A stretch of DNA of 43,820 nucleotides from Chrysochromulina tobinii (lineage: Eukaryota; Haptophyta; Prymnesiales; Chrysochromulinaceae): contig JWZX01002527.1 in NCBI GenBank assembly GCA_001275005.1, positions 1 through 43,820 on the forward strand, written 5' to 3'. The notes beneath the pieces are model-generated. The model ran no database searches. It saw nothing but the letters and a program-made list of their open reading frames with translations, and was not told the origin of the DNA. Positions 31,280 through 41,499 of the stretch are shown piece after piece; positions within the stretch are counted from its first letter, which is position 1; the number at the start of each line of letters is the position of its first letter. The position numbers were made by a program, and so were the translations under genes.

Positions 31280-34200
31280 AAATAGTTTCGTCATAAGAAG
31301 CTGTTCGGGGCTTTCCGTTCCAGCCGACGGCACTAAAGCCGCCGCCGCCGCAAGCTCTCGATCGTCACATCCAGGCGTGTAGCCCTTCGTAATGTAGAGC
31401 TCGCGCGCGGCGACGTTGTCGATGTCAACGTGCAGCACGGCAGCGCGCATGTCGGAGCGTGCGGCGACAATTTCGAGCTCGTCCACCAGCCGCCCGCCAA
31501 TGCCCCGACGCCGTGCAGCCGGTGCGACGCAAACGTTCGTGATGTAGCCACAAACTCCTCCCCCCTCGCACGGCAGGCTGGCGAGGTCGGCGGCTCCCCA
31601 CAGAGTTCCATCGGCATCAACAGCGACGATGACTGCAGCTTTATGAGCGAGAGCATCGGCGTACAAGCGTGACTGCAAGTATTGTGATCCGATGGTCACC
31701 AGATGGGGAGAGAAGATGAGCGTTCGCAGGCGGCCCACAGCCTCAACGTCGGATGCTTGCACCGCGCGGTAGATTAGCGTGTGGGCAGTACCTAAGCCTC
31801 CGCCACCGCCCACGTTGCCCTCACTGCCTGTTCGGGGGGGAGGCCATGGGGCCTGCCTCGTCCGAGCCACGTCCGATGGCATGGTACCTGCCGCTGGCGG
31901 CGCTGGCGGCGCTGGCGGCGCTGGCTCCTGGCTAGTCGCTTGCGGCGAGCAGCGCGCGAGCGCGCGCCGGCAGTGGTGCAGCACGAAGCCATACTCAAGA
32001 GCGCGGTCTGCACGGCGTGCATCCGGGTTGGCCGGCCGGAAGTGACCTCCTCCCATGTCTGTGCGCACAAACGCCTGCTGTGCTTCAATCGGGGCGCCGT
32101 TCGTCCTAATATAGTGCGCAAACTTTAAGGCCTCGCTGAAGCCCGTTCGCGCATCGTTGAACGCAGGGAGTAACAGGCATGGCGGGTAGACCTCGCCTGG
32201 CACCACGTTGTGCACCGGTGAAAAGCCGAGGACGGATAGGTGCCCAGTCCGCTCATTTGGGTTGCCAAACTCCTCCCACTCGTTGGCGGTTAACGGCAGC
32301 GAGGCGTCCTGCAGCTTGCCTGCGGCATCGAGGAACGGTACCGACGCTAAGACGGCACAGTAAGCGCTTGGATTGAGGTTGAGGCAGGCCCCCACGAGCA
32401 GGCCGCCCGCTGAGCGCCCCTCGAGCGCCACGCCCCCCCGGGCAGCGAGCCCAGCATCGCAGAGTGCAGTGGCGCATGCTTCGAGGTCGCTGAAGGAGAT
32501 GGCCTTTGTCTCGCGGCGCGCGGCGGCGTGCCAGCCACGCCCCATCTCGCCACCACCACGCACGTGCGCGATCGCCGCGACGATACCAGTAGAGGCAAGC
32601 GCGAGTCGCTCCGCGTCCCACCCCGGATCGGTGCAAGTGCCGTATGCGCCGTAGCCAAACAGGAGAGCAGCACGCGTCTCTGGCGCGGCGCCCTTGGTGG
32701 CGGCGGGTATCTTGGCTAGCACTGAAATCGGCACGCGTACACCGTCTGGTGCCACCGCCCAAAGCCGACCACACGCGAACTTGGAGCGGTCAAAGCCTCT
32801 TGGCAGTGGCGTCTGGTGAAGGAGGCGCAGCGTGAGGTCCTGTGAATGGAATCCTGCTGAACGAGAGTCGAAGCCAGCGGCGTCTGCGTCGCTGGTCGTG
32901 CCGCGGTCGTGTGAGCGGAGTCGGAGGGAGCACTCGAAGACGCGCGGTGGGTCGATGGGCGTCGAGATCTCCAAACGAGGCGCGTCGGATCTGTAGCGCT
33001 GCTCATCCGGTGCGCTCAGCTGCAACGACCACTGGCCCGCAGACTGCAACCCGAGCGTTGCTGCCGCCACCCGGGCCGATCGCGCCGCTTCGTCGGCGTT
33101 GCTCAGCAGCTCGTGTGTCCAGCGTTCAAGCTCGTACCCACCGAGACGGCGCCATGCGCTCGACACGGCGCTTGGTGACACGTCACCATTCCACAGGAGC
33201 AGCTCGGCCGCGCCATCACGTCGGCACTCGAGCGCCACGAAGGATTTGAAGCACTGCAGCCCAAGCAGGCTCGTCTCGCCGAACGCGCCGTCATGGGCAT
33301 CGGAGGCCGCCGCGCCCTGGAGCGTGCCCTCTGTTTCGATCGTCACGGGCTGCCACGTTGATCGTCCACTCATCTGATCTCCGCTCTGATCTCCGCTGAT
33401 CTCCGATGATCGACCACTCATCTCCACGCTGGCGGCCAGTGTGTACAGTGTGTTCTCGCTCGTGTCGATTACGACATAGCATCCGTCACGTGTTGGTGTA
33501 CCCGGCGCACCGTCACGTGTTGGTGTACCCGACGCATCCGCCCAGTACGGCGCATCCGCCCAGAACTCCGCCTCATATGACGAACCCGGCCTTCGCTCGC
33601 CGAGGCATCGCCAGCCTAGGGACAGTCGGCCGGCGGTGCTGCCCACGTCGACGGTACCACTGGCCTCCAGAGTGCCAGGCGCTTCGGCAATGCGAACCGC
33701 CCACGTCTCCGAGCTATCTCGCGACCGGAGATCGACGCCAGGCGCTTCGGCGATGCGAACCGCCCACGTCTCCGAGCTATCTCGCGACCGGAGATCGACG
33801 AGGAGGCGCGAGCCGTCAGCGGAGCGTCGGAACGCGAGCCGGTAGCGCGAGTCCCTCTCCTCGAACACCAGTGTGCTGGACGCATCGGTTCGCACGCTGT
33901 CGGTGCGCAGGTCGAGTCGATGGAGCTGGTAGGGGCGCCCCGTGGGGATTGGGGACGCGCTGTGGTGAGCGCTTGCTTGCAAGGCAGGTCATCAGTGGCA
34001 ATCAACGTACCTGGTAGGGGCGCCCCGTCGAATCCATCGTCGCATAGAAGAGGGACGTCGCGGCGGCGCCCACTGAGTAGCCCCAGCGCACGTCCACGTC
34101 GACGCCGTGAACGGAATGGAAGGGAGACATGGCGGCAGGTAGGATGCCATCGTCTCGGAGGCGCGCGATCATAAGCGAGAAGCTCTCCTCGCCGCTTGTA

Positions 34201-34832
34201 TCGACCGTGTACGCCACGAACGATCCGTCTGGCGACGGCACGAACGCCGAGATGCCACGCACCGTCGCCTGGGTCGCCTCGCACGCCTCGCATCCAGAAG
34301 GGGAGTAGTCGCAATCCTCGGACGGCAAGAGCGCGGGCGCCCTGTTCGCGTCGAGCACGAGCTGCACGTCGGCGGATCCGACGCGACGGCGCACGAACTG
34401 GGGGAAGGGCTGCTCCCAGCCATTTGGAAAGATCTTTCTGCGCGCGTACTCCCACCCAGCCGTGTCGCTCCCGCGGTGCCAGAGAAGGTCTTCCTGGAAG
34501 CCCGATGGCGGCTGACGCGAGGCCGGCTGGAACTCCTTGAGGAGCTCGTCCATCTCGGCGATGGCACTTCTCCATCCGGCATCTTGCGCCATCGCCGAGT
34601 CGAGATACGCATTCTCCGCGCAGATGTGCGCGACGGATGCTGGATTCTCACGGTAGCGCAACTCATAGAGAGGGTCGGCGAGCTCCACGGCCGGCGACAG
34701 CAGCTTGGACGGGTCAGATCCCTTTGGCCAGCGGGCGGTGGGTTCGACGCCATAAACCAAGCGCGTAGAGCCGCGTGGGGGAACCGGCGGTATTAGCCAG
34801 CCGACAGCGAGAAGGGCGTGCGGCGCCTGCAT
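31256..34832 (-). CDS. Oligopeptidase B (S9A) fused to a GNAT acetyltransferase, two exons
   Basis: About 1163 aa. Exon 1 (34832-34011, 274 aa) carries the start of the S9A fold and beta-propeller (DPLYELRYRENP, GWEYARRKIFPNGW). An 85-nt intron (34010-33926) joins TGRPYQ to LHRLDLR in exon 2. The alpha/beta-hydrolase domain keeps the catalytic triad: Ser in GRSAGGLL, Asp in LPAFNDARTGF and His in DMGGGHFRP. S9A enzymes cleave short peptides, often after basic residues. After a Pro/Gly linker a complete GNAT domain follows (YITNVCVAPAARRRGIGGRL for acetyl-CoA binding, VAARELYITKGYTP). Peptidase-GNAT fusion in one open frame is unusual; read-through of two genes is an alternative. The exons hold several in-frame tandem duplications. 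Confidence 0.85.
33483..33536 (-). repeat. 27-nt in-frame tandem duplication
   Basis: Units 33483-33509 and 33510-33536 encode GTPTRDGAP followed by a near repeat, within the propeller region of the oligopeptidase. Confidence 0.85.
33674..33799 (-). repeat. 63-nt in-frame tandem duplication
   Basis: Copies 33674-33736 and 33737-33799 differ at about one base. They encode VDLRSRDSSETWAVRIAEAP plus G, twice in succession. The near identity implies recent origin; it inserts a 21-residue repeat in the beta-propeller. Confidence 0.92.
33926..34028 (-). repeat. Intron flanked by a perfect 18-nt direct repeat (offset 85)
   Basis: Bases 33926-33943 and 34011-34028 (ctggtaggggcgccccgt) are identical. 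The offset, 85, is the intron length. Read on the minus strand, each copy ends in CTACCAG: one is the exon end before GTACGT, the other is the acceptor. Confidence 0.82.
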
Positions 34833-34937
34833 GTGCTTGCGGCCTTTTAATCTCTTCTATCCGGCGGAATTAGCCAGCCGACAGCGAGAAGGGCGTGAGC
34901 TGCCTGCATGTGCTTGCGGACTTGGAAATCTCCTTTA
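34784..34937 (-). repeat. 77-nt duplication spanning the start codon, creating an upstream ORF
   Basis: Bases 34784-34842 recur at 34861-34919 with few changes, and similarity weakly continues after each copy. The downstream copy holds the ATG used (34832). The upstream copy holds another ATG (34909) opening a 20-codon frame, MQAAHALLAVGWLIPPDRRD, that stops at 34847-34849 before the main start. Its first 16 residues nearly copy the protein N-terminus. Confidence 0.85.
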
Positions 34938-35110
34938 TCTCCCAGACACCCCTTGTTTCCGGCCGCTTCTCTCAAAGGATACTCAAAAGACACCCCTTGT
35001 GTATCCAAATCGCAATGTCCATAGGACCTTTCTTTCTGGATTCACACTCTATCTCCACACTGATTTTGAACTGAGCGTGTCGCTGTATACTGAGCCTACA
35101 CTGAACCGAT

Positions 35111-36106
35111 TCACCGCTCCCGCCACGACATCCACCCGTGTACGTCCTCGGCACGCCCATTGATGATGTCCTGGTACTGAGCCTGGAGCAGCTTCGTGAT
35201 GGGACCACGTTTACCCACAGTTTCGCCGTGACCAATCAGAATCTTGTCAAGAGAACGGATGGGCATCACCTCCGTGGCTGTGCCAGTGAAGAACAGCTCG
35301 TCGGCGACGTACAGCGCCTCGCGCGGCAAATTTTGAACAAAGACATCGATGCCCGCGGCCCGTGCCAGCTGAATGACCGACCCACGCGTCAGTCCCTGGA
35401 GATTGGAACCGTTAATGGGTGGTGTGAACAGTGCCCCGTCACGCACCAGGAAGACGTTCTGACCACTGCCCTCAGACACCCAGCCGTCGGGTGAGAGCGC
35501 GACCGCCTCGACGTACCCGTTGGCTTGCGCCTCCATCTTGATGAGCTGCGCGTTGTTATAGTTGCCTGCGGCCTTGGCCATCCCGGGAAATGTGTTGGGC
35601 GCCGGCCGGTTCCACGAGCTCGTGCAGCAGTCGATGCCGCGACCGAACGCATCTGACCCAAGGTACGCACCCCACTCCCATGCAGGCACATAGGTCTCTA
35701 TGGGCGAGCCGATTCCATCCATGCCGGCGGCGCCGAATCCTCGAAGCACCATTGGCCTTATGTAGCAACCGCTCGAACGCCCGTTTTTCTCAACCACGTC
35801 AAAGCATGCCGCAGAAAGTTGATCGATAGAGTAAGGCACCTCGATGCGATACATTTTGCACGAGTCGACGAGTCGGCGGAGATGCCCGTGGAGGTGCACG
35901 ATGCCCGGGCCTTTCGGGGTGGAGTAGCATCGCATGCCCTCAAACAGAGAGCTACCGAATTGCACCGCTGTCGAGAGCACGTGCACTTTCGCGTCATCCC
36001 AGGAAATGAGAGCGCCGTCCTTCCAGATGAAAGGTTGTTTGGGGATGGAGGCGAGATGCCGACGTGGGCTGATGCGGCGTAACGCCGTGCGAGACCCTCG
36101 CAGCAT
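35111..36106 (-). CDS. Branched-chain-amino-acid aminotransferase
   Basis: 331 aa, fold-type IV PLP enzyme of the bacterial IlvE-like group. Motifs are FIWKDGALISWDDAKVHVL, VQFGSSLFEGMRCY, CYIRPMVLRGFG, the PLP-Lys region GMAKAAGNYNNAQLIKMEA and the signature WVSEGSGQNVFLVRDG. It transfers the amino group between Leu/Ile/Val and 2-oxoglutarate. ATG at 36106 gives an Arg-rich leader without acidic residues (MLRGSRTALRRISPRRHLA), consistent with mitochondrial import; plastid import is possible. The frame is open upstream but has no earlier ATG. It is a single exon. Confidence 0.93.
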   Translation of the reverse strand: MLRGSRTALRRISPRRHLASIPKQPFIWKDGALISWDDAKVHVLSTAVQFGSSLFEGMRCYSTPKGPGIVHLHGHLRRLVDSCKMYRIEVPYSIDQLSAACFDVVEKNGRSSGCYIRPMVLRGFGAAGMDGIGSPIETYVPAWEWGAYLGSDAFGRGIDCCTSSWNRPAPNTFPGMAKAAGNYNNAQLIKMEAQANGYVEAVALSPDGWVSEGSGQNVFLVRDGALFTPPINGSNLQGLTRGSVIQLARAAGIDVFVQNLPREALYVADELFFTGTATEVMPIRSLDKILIGHGETVGKRGPITKLLQAQYQDIINGRAEDVHGWMSWRER

Positions 36107-36312
36107 TCGTTCGCGCGGCTCTCGAAGTCGAAGGCCTGCGCAGCTACGCGCGTGAACCCCACTGTGAAGAAAATCAACAAACGAGGGTCCCCCCACACTC
36201 ACCTCCGCTGATACAAGGGATGGGGGAGTATGTGCACGCGCTCCACCTGTGTCAAGTTTCTGAACAGTCCAAATGGGCCTCAAGAGGCCTTCTCGAAACA
36301 CTCAGTGAGATA

Positions 36313-38386
36313 TCATTGTGGCCACACGATCGGCTGCATCGCCGCGGGCGACTCCACTGCGAGCGAGCACTGCGGCTCGAGAGCGCCGCTCGCCCTGTCT
36401 CGCCGGAAGCAGTACACCCGCTCCGTGCCCGCGTCGGTGAGTAGCAGCGCTGTCTGCTGACTGCCGGCGAGGGCAAGCGCTGTAGGCACGGACGGCGGCC
36501 GTCGCTCCGGCGGCGGCGTGCCCGCGCTGGAGCCCTCGGTGCTGCCGCCGGCGGCCAGCACCTCATGGGCGGTGGCGAGAAGGTGGAAGGCGGCGCTGCC
36601 GATGGCGGCGTGCCCATTGGGTGATAGGCGGCGGCCCTCGGCTGTAATCGCGACGATGGCCACGATCGCAGTACCGGGGACTGCCGCGTAGATGTGCTTG
36701 CCATCCACGCTGACGCACAGGGCGCCGCCAATGTCGCCCGCTAGGTCCGCCTCGCCGGCGGCGGCGGCAGCGACCGACTTGCTTGTTCCGCCGCCGCTCG
36801 GTGCGGACATGACGAAGACTTCGACGATGGTGGGAGGCGCGACGCTCGAAAGCTCACACACAACAATGAGGCCCGCGCCGTCCGCTGCGCGAGTGCACAG
36901 CAGATACGCGAGCGGTGCACTCGGGTGAGTGGCCATGGCACACGGCGAAGCCGGACCGGAAGCTCCGAGGTCGAGCTGGAGGCTGCCGACCAGTCGAATG
37001 AGAAACTCGCCTACAGATCCCTCGGGCGGCAGCGCATAGAGCCGAAGCTCGTCGGCCAGAGGGTCTGCCACGAGCAGGTGGCTCGCGTACTTCGATGGCG
37101 GTGCAAGCTGCTCGTGGCCCTTTTTGCCCCCGCCCTTGCCGTCCTTGCCAGCTCTCGACTCGGCCGTGGCGCTGACGATCCGCAGGCTTTGCATCAGTGG
37201 GCTGGGGCCCGTCGCCCCGGCTTTGCCGGCCGCGTGCGCGGGCGCAATCTGGGCCGCCACGACCGCCTGCACGGGCTTGGCGCGCCGCCAGAACTGCCAC
37301 CAGCTCGTCTTGAGGAGCGGCGGCAGGAACAGGTCCATGCGGGTGACGCGTCCACCGACGGAGCCGAGGGCGACACGGTCGCAGCCCCGGCCGATGCCGA
37401 TGATGCCCGCGCTCAGGAGCGTGAGCGTGTGCGCATGCGCCGAGTCGAGCGCGTTCGCCCACGTGAGAACTTGCACACAGGGCGAGCGGCTGGGGTCCCA
37501 TGCAAATGAGACCACGCCGCCCACGCCCCGCTGTACCGACACCGTCCTTTGTGGGTGCGTGGAAAAGCAAGGCGCCGTCTCGCTTGCGTGCGGCGAAGCA
37601 CAGCGCGGTCAGGTCCGCCTCGGCCACCGGCACGCGCGAGAGTGGCGTCAGGCGCAGCTCCGGTGGGGAAGCGGCGCCCGATACAATGCTCGGAAGCTCG
37701 TCGAGCCGCATCACCCAAAGGGCGTTGGTGCCGTCCCGCGCGTGTGGCGTGCGCGCGCAGCGCGAGGCGGAGGATCCGACGAGGACGAGTGTGCCGGGCG
37801 CCTCCACCGCCGGTGTCGTCGCAAGCCAGCGGCCGAAGAAGATGAGCGACACCACGAGCGCGAACACTGTCGCGATCGTCAGCTCATCGTCGTTCTCGTG
37901 CCACACAGGCGCGTGAGGATCGCGCGGCTCCGGTGCACGCCGCGTGCTGGTCGGCACGACGGACGGCGTCGGTAGATTCTCGACGAGCTTGCGGGCGAGA
38001 TATTCGCGCAGCGCCTCCACGTCGAGCGGACCCGTGTACCGGCGGAAGGTATTCCCCGACCAGTACTTGACGACGGGGCGGCTGCCGCGCGCCACCTTGC
38101 GCGCCTCGCATGCCTCGGGATGCGCCGCACAATCGAGGGAACCAAACTGGAGCGAGGACGCCAGGCGGTTCCCCGAATTCCCAAAGTCCTGCGCCAATTG
38201 CTTGAAGTTGATCGCACGCAACACCTCTTCCTGGTCAGGGGTGCTCGAGTCAACGAACAGGACGGCCGCCGGCTGCTCGGTTGACATGACGCGGCCGATC
38301 GACGCGCCATCGAGGACAATGACGCCGGGTGGCGAGGCCTCGATCAGGACGACGGCGAAAAGGAAAAGCACAGTTCTGGGAACCAT
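36313..38386 (-). CDS. ER thioredoxin-like domain / TM / propeller-like protein (apparent frameshift)
   Basis: Not recognised as a known family. The start MVPRTVLFLFAVVLIEA is a signal peptide. Residues about 20-140 resemble a thioredoxin fold (PAAVLFVDSSTPDQEEVL, RPVVKYWSGNTFRRYTG, LREYLARKL) but lack a CxxC, so redox activity is unlikely. A TM segment follows (TIATVFALVVSLIFFGRWL). The remaining 450 residues are beta-rich with propeller-like strands (VVSFAWDPSRSP, DRVALGSVGGRVTRMDLF, LCVSVDGKHIYAAVPG, TALLLTDAGTERVYCF). The frame changes by one base near 37526-37529 (a CCCC run); deleting one base gives TAGVGGVVSFAWDP. This may be a sequence error or an unseen intron. It stops at 36313. An ER membrane receptor or assembly factor is possible. 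Confidence 0.6.
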
Positions 38387-39035
38387 ATGTGGTCCACGAC
38401 GGCAAATTCTCACGGTTCACGACGTGTCACTTCGTGAACAACTGACAACCTCCTCGAAGGACCTCTCGAGGCGGAGGTGTTTGTTCACATGAAGGACGCC
38501 GGTTTTGCAGGGTCCCTTTCGTCTTCGCGCTCCTTGCTCGCTCTTGCTCCGTCGCTCTTCGTGTTCAACGTGCGTCGGTATCGCTGCACGCGCACACAGT
38601 ACCGCCTCCGCACGCGGAATCGATCGAGTCCGCTAAGGTGCTTTCCTCCATGGTGCCCCGCGGGCACTCCTGCATCTCCGGAGGGAGCACATATCGCGTC
38701 TCCCCAGTCGCGCGCGCCCCCGCCTCCGACCAATCCGCCTCCTTCCTCTCTACTCCCGCGCGCTTCACTGCCATGTGACTGCCCAATCCTGAGATCCGAG
38801 CTGGGCTGCTTCTCTCGAGGGCATGCGACTCTCCGTTCGCGATGAGCTTCGGAGCCACACACGCCACCGCACGCGAGTCCCCTCATCCTTACGGCACGCT
38901 GCTACCTGCTGCATGTCTGCGCCGAGACACGTCATGCGCCCTTCAAGCTTGCAGCCGCGTGTGGACCCATATCCCCATGCTGCCGAATCTCGCATGCAGC
39001 CTAATCCTCACTCTATAATTCTCTCTTGTTCGCAG
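38387..39035. other. Intergenic region, divergent genes
   Basis: No convincing coding sequence. It should contain promoters for the thioredoxin-like gene (-) and the WD40 gene (+). A strong acceptor-like sequence (ttctctcttgttcgcag, ending 39035) just before the WD40 ATG suggests that an unrecognised upstream exon, coding or 5' UTR, lies here. Confidence 0.45.
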
Positions 39036-39036
39036 G

Positions 39037-40105
39037 ATGATCGCGACGCTCATCAACTTTGTAGCGGAGAAGCCGGACGCGCACAGCAGCGAGATCTCGT
39101 CGGTGGCGTTTTCCCCGGACGGGACAAAGATTGTGTCTGGATCGTGGGACAAGACGATCAAAGTCTGGGATTTGGGTGCGCCGCGAGCCCTCAAAATCGC
39201 CCCTCCTTGGCCAAAACTGACGCCACATTTGGCTTGCCTGGCAGACAAACTGGAGCTGTTGAGCGAGAAGACGGATGCGCACAGCAACTACATCGCGTCG
39301 GTGGCGTTTTCCCCGGACGGGACCAAGATCGTGTCTGGATCGGCTGACGGGACGATCAAAGTCTGGGATTCAGGTGCGCCGTGAGCCCTCAAAATCGCCC
39401 CTCCTTGGCCCAAACTGACGCTTGCTGGCTTGTCTGACAGACGCGCTGGGGCTGCTGAGCGAGAAGACGAACGCGCATAGCGACGTGATCATGTCGGTGG
39501 CGTTTTCCCCGAACGGGATCAAGATCGTGTCTGGATCGGCTGACGGGACGATCAAAGTCTGGGATTCAGGTGCGCCGGAGGCCTCAAAATCGCCCCTCCT
39601 TGGCCCAAACTGACGCTTGCCGGCTTGTCTGGCAGGGAAACTGGAGATGCTGAGCGAGAAGATCAACGCCCACAGCGAGGCATTCCTTTCGGTGGCGTTT
39701 TCCCCGGATGGGTCCAAGATTGTGTCTGGATCGGGCGACAAGACGATCAAAGTCTGGGATTCAGGTGCGCCGGAGGCCTCAAAATCGCCCCTCCTTGGCC
39801 CAAACTGACGCTTGCTGGCTTGTCTGGCAGGGAAACTGGAGATGCTGAGCGAGAAGACAGATGCGCACAGCAGGGGGATAAACTCGGTGGCGTTTTCCCC
39901 GGACGGAACCAAGATCGTGTCCGGATCAGCTGACGGGACGATCAAAGTCTGGGATATCGTCCATTGGTCTCGCAAAGATCACTTGATGTTCAACCTTACC
40001 ACCCGGCGATTTGTCTTGCAGATGCTGTGGCTGAACAAATACAGCATGAAGTTTCCTGATGATGTGATTGATCTGCTCATCGAAGCTTGCTTGCAAAGCA
40101 GGTGA
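39037..40105 (+). CDS. WD40-repeat protein from a tandemly repeated exon-intron unit
   Basis: Five WD40 repeats of the [24 protein letters not shown] type, one per exon: 39037-39175, 39245-39373, 39441-39569, 39636-39764 and 39831-40105. The three internal exons are each exactly 129 nt (43 aa). The four introns (69, 67, 66 and 66 nt) start GTGCGCC, share tcaaaatcgcccctccttgg and end in CAG. All splice in phase 1, giving WDS-D/G-(A/K)L-E. The last exon adds a unique 45-aa tail ([20 protein letters not shown]). The upstream end is uncertain because an acceptor precedes the ATG. Without splicing, stops interrupt three introns. Five repeats are fewer than a normal seven-blade propeller, so missing exons or oligomerisation are possible. 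Confidence 0.8.
39176..39830 (+). repeat. About 195-bp exon+intron tandem repeat
   Basis: The period is 195-197 bp, covering one WD40 exon and its intron. Introns are at least as similar to each other as the exons are, indicating duplication of the whole genomic unit rather than of mRNA. Confidence 0.9.
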
Positions 40106-40560
40106 GACGAGAGGTCCGTGTGTAGCTGTAGGTTAGAGCGCCGGGTGCGGGACGTGAGTCGTGACCCGGTAACTGCGCCGCTGACTGCGCCGCGCGCGGG
40201 TTTCGCCATCTGATTTTAGCAGCCTCTCACCGAACGAAGGCCAAATCTTTGTTAATAAGTAGACGCCACAAACATGAGAAAAATGGTCTAAAACGCCGGC
40301 AGTCAATGACGGCAGTGTAGAGTGTTGAGTGTATAAAACTTAAATGGCACAAAATGGCAGTGCGGCGCCGCCGTTTGCCCCCGAAGCCCGCGATGAGGTC
40401 GGACCTACAACGGTTTACGCCTTAACGCCTAACACCTAATTTTTGGATTCACACTCTCACTCGGCTCGCGTGACCTGCCAAGGTGTGTGAGCGAGCGGCC
40501 TGGCTCTTCCCCGCGCGCGCGCGCGAGCGAGCGAGCGAGCGGCCGCGAGGGGCACAGCAA
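40106..40560. other. Intergenic region
   Basis: No gene is supported. A TATA-like tataaaac occurs at about 40332, some 230 nt before the HemD-like ATG, and (GCGC)n/(GAGC)n simple repeats occupy about 40510-40545 in the probable 5' UTR. Confidence 0.4.
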
Positions 40561-41499
40561 ATGCACGTGTTCGCCACTTTCATCTCGATGATCACGCTTG
40601 CTGCACTCTCAGCGCCCCCACGGCCCGCAATGCTGCGTGAGTCGGCGCTGCCGCTGGCAGGCAAGCGCGTGCTGCTCGTCGCGCCGCGCACCACGGCTGC
40701 TCCACTGGCGTCCGCGCTCGTGCTCGCCGGTGCGCGGCCGCTATGGTGCCCACTGGTGCGCGTGGAACCGCTGCCCAGCTACGCCGACCTGGACGATGCG
40801 CTGATGCGCCTGACCGAGTACAACGTGCTCATCCCGCTCTCGACACACGCGATCGACTCGCTCGCTGAACGCTTTCTCACGCTCGCCGATGGCAACCTTG
40901 AGCTCGTCGCCCCGATGATCGAGGCGTCGAAACTCGAGGTGGGTGCCGTCGGCCGGGACGCGCTGCACTTTCGCCAGAGGCTCGGCGTCTCGCCGACGGT
41001 GATGCCCATCGAGCCGACGGTTCGCGCGCTCGGCGCGACGCTCATCGACCTCGGCTACGTGCGCGCGGGAGCTAAGGTGCTGGTGGTGGGCGCGCGCGCG
41101 GACGCACCGCTCGCCGACCCACCGGCGGGGGTCGCGCGCCTGCTCGCGCAGCTGCGATCCACAGGCGCCGAAGTGACGTACGTAAGCACGCATGCGCTCG
41201 TACCGGTCGCTGCTGCCGACGTAACGGCCGAGCTCGCGCTGCTCCGAGCGGGCGGCGTGGACGCGGTGTGCGTCGCGTCGGCCGAGGAGGCTGGCCTGGT
41301 GGTGGGCGGCGACAACTGGCCCGCGACGGCGCCGCCCTTCGTGGTGGCGCTCGGCGATGAGGCGGCCGCGGCGGCGCGCGAGAGCTTGGGGCAGCGAGGA
41401 GGCGGCGGCGAGTTGGAAGAGCTGGGTGCGCGTCCGGGTGAAGATGCGGTCGTGGTGGCGTTGGAGAAGCACTTTGGCGGAGGCAGATTGCTGTTTTGA
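40561..41499 (+). CDS. Uroporphyrinogen-III synthase-like protein, probably plastid
   Basis: 312 aa. The N-terminus MHVFATFISMITLAALSA is a signal-peptide-like segment followed by PPRPAMLRES. This resembles a bipartite plastid leader used by algae with secondary plastids. The remainder fits the two-lobed HemD fold: GKRVLLVAPRTTAAPLASAL, VRVEPLPSYADLDDAL, YNVLIPLSTHAIDSLAERF, GAVGRDALHFRQRLG and the second-lobe VLVVGARADAPL and VDAVCVASAEEAGLVV. HemD closes hydroxymethylbilane to uroporphyrinogen III in heme and chlorophyll synthesis. HemD sequences diverge greatly, so the assignment is moderate. The first ATG in frame is used; the frame is open upstream but lacks ATG. Confidence 0.72.
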   Translation: MHVFATFISMITLAALSAPPRPAMLRESALPLAGKRVLLVAPRTTAAPLASALVLAGARPLWCPLVRVEPLPSYADLDDALMRLTEYNVLIPLSTHAIDSLAERFLTLADGNLELVAPMIEASKLEVGAVGRDALHFRQRLGVSPTVMPIEPTVRALGATLIDLGYVRAGAKVLVVGARADAPLADPPAGVARLLAQLRSTGAEVTYVSTHALVPVAAADVTAELALLRAGGVDAVCVASAEEAGLVVGGDNWPATAPPFVVALGDEAAAAARESLGQRGGGGELEELGARPGEDAVVVALEKHFGGGRLLF

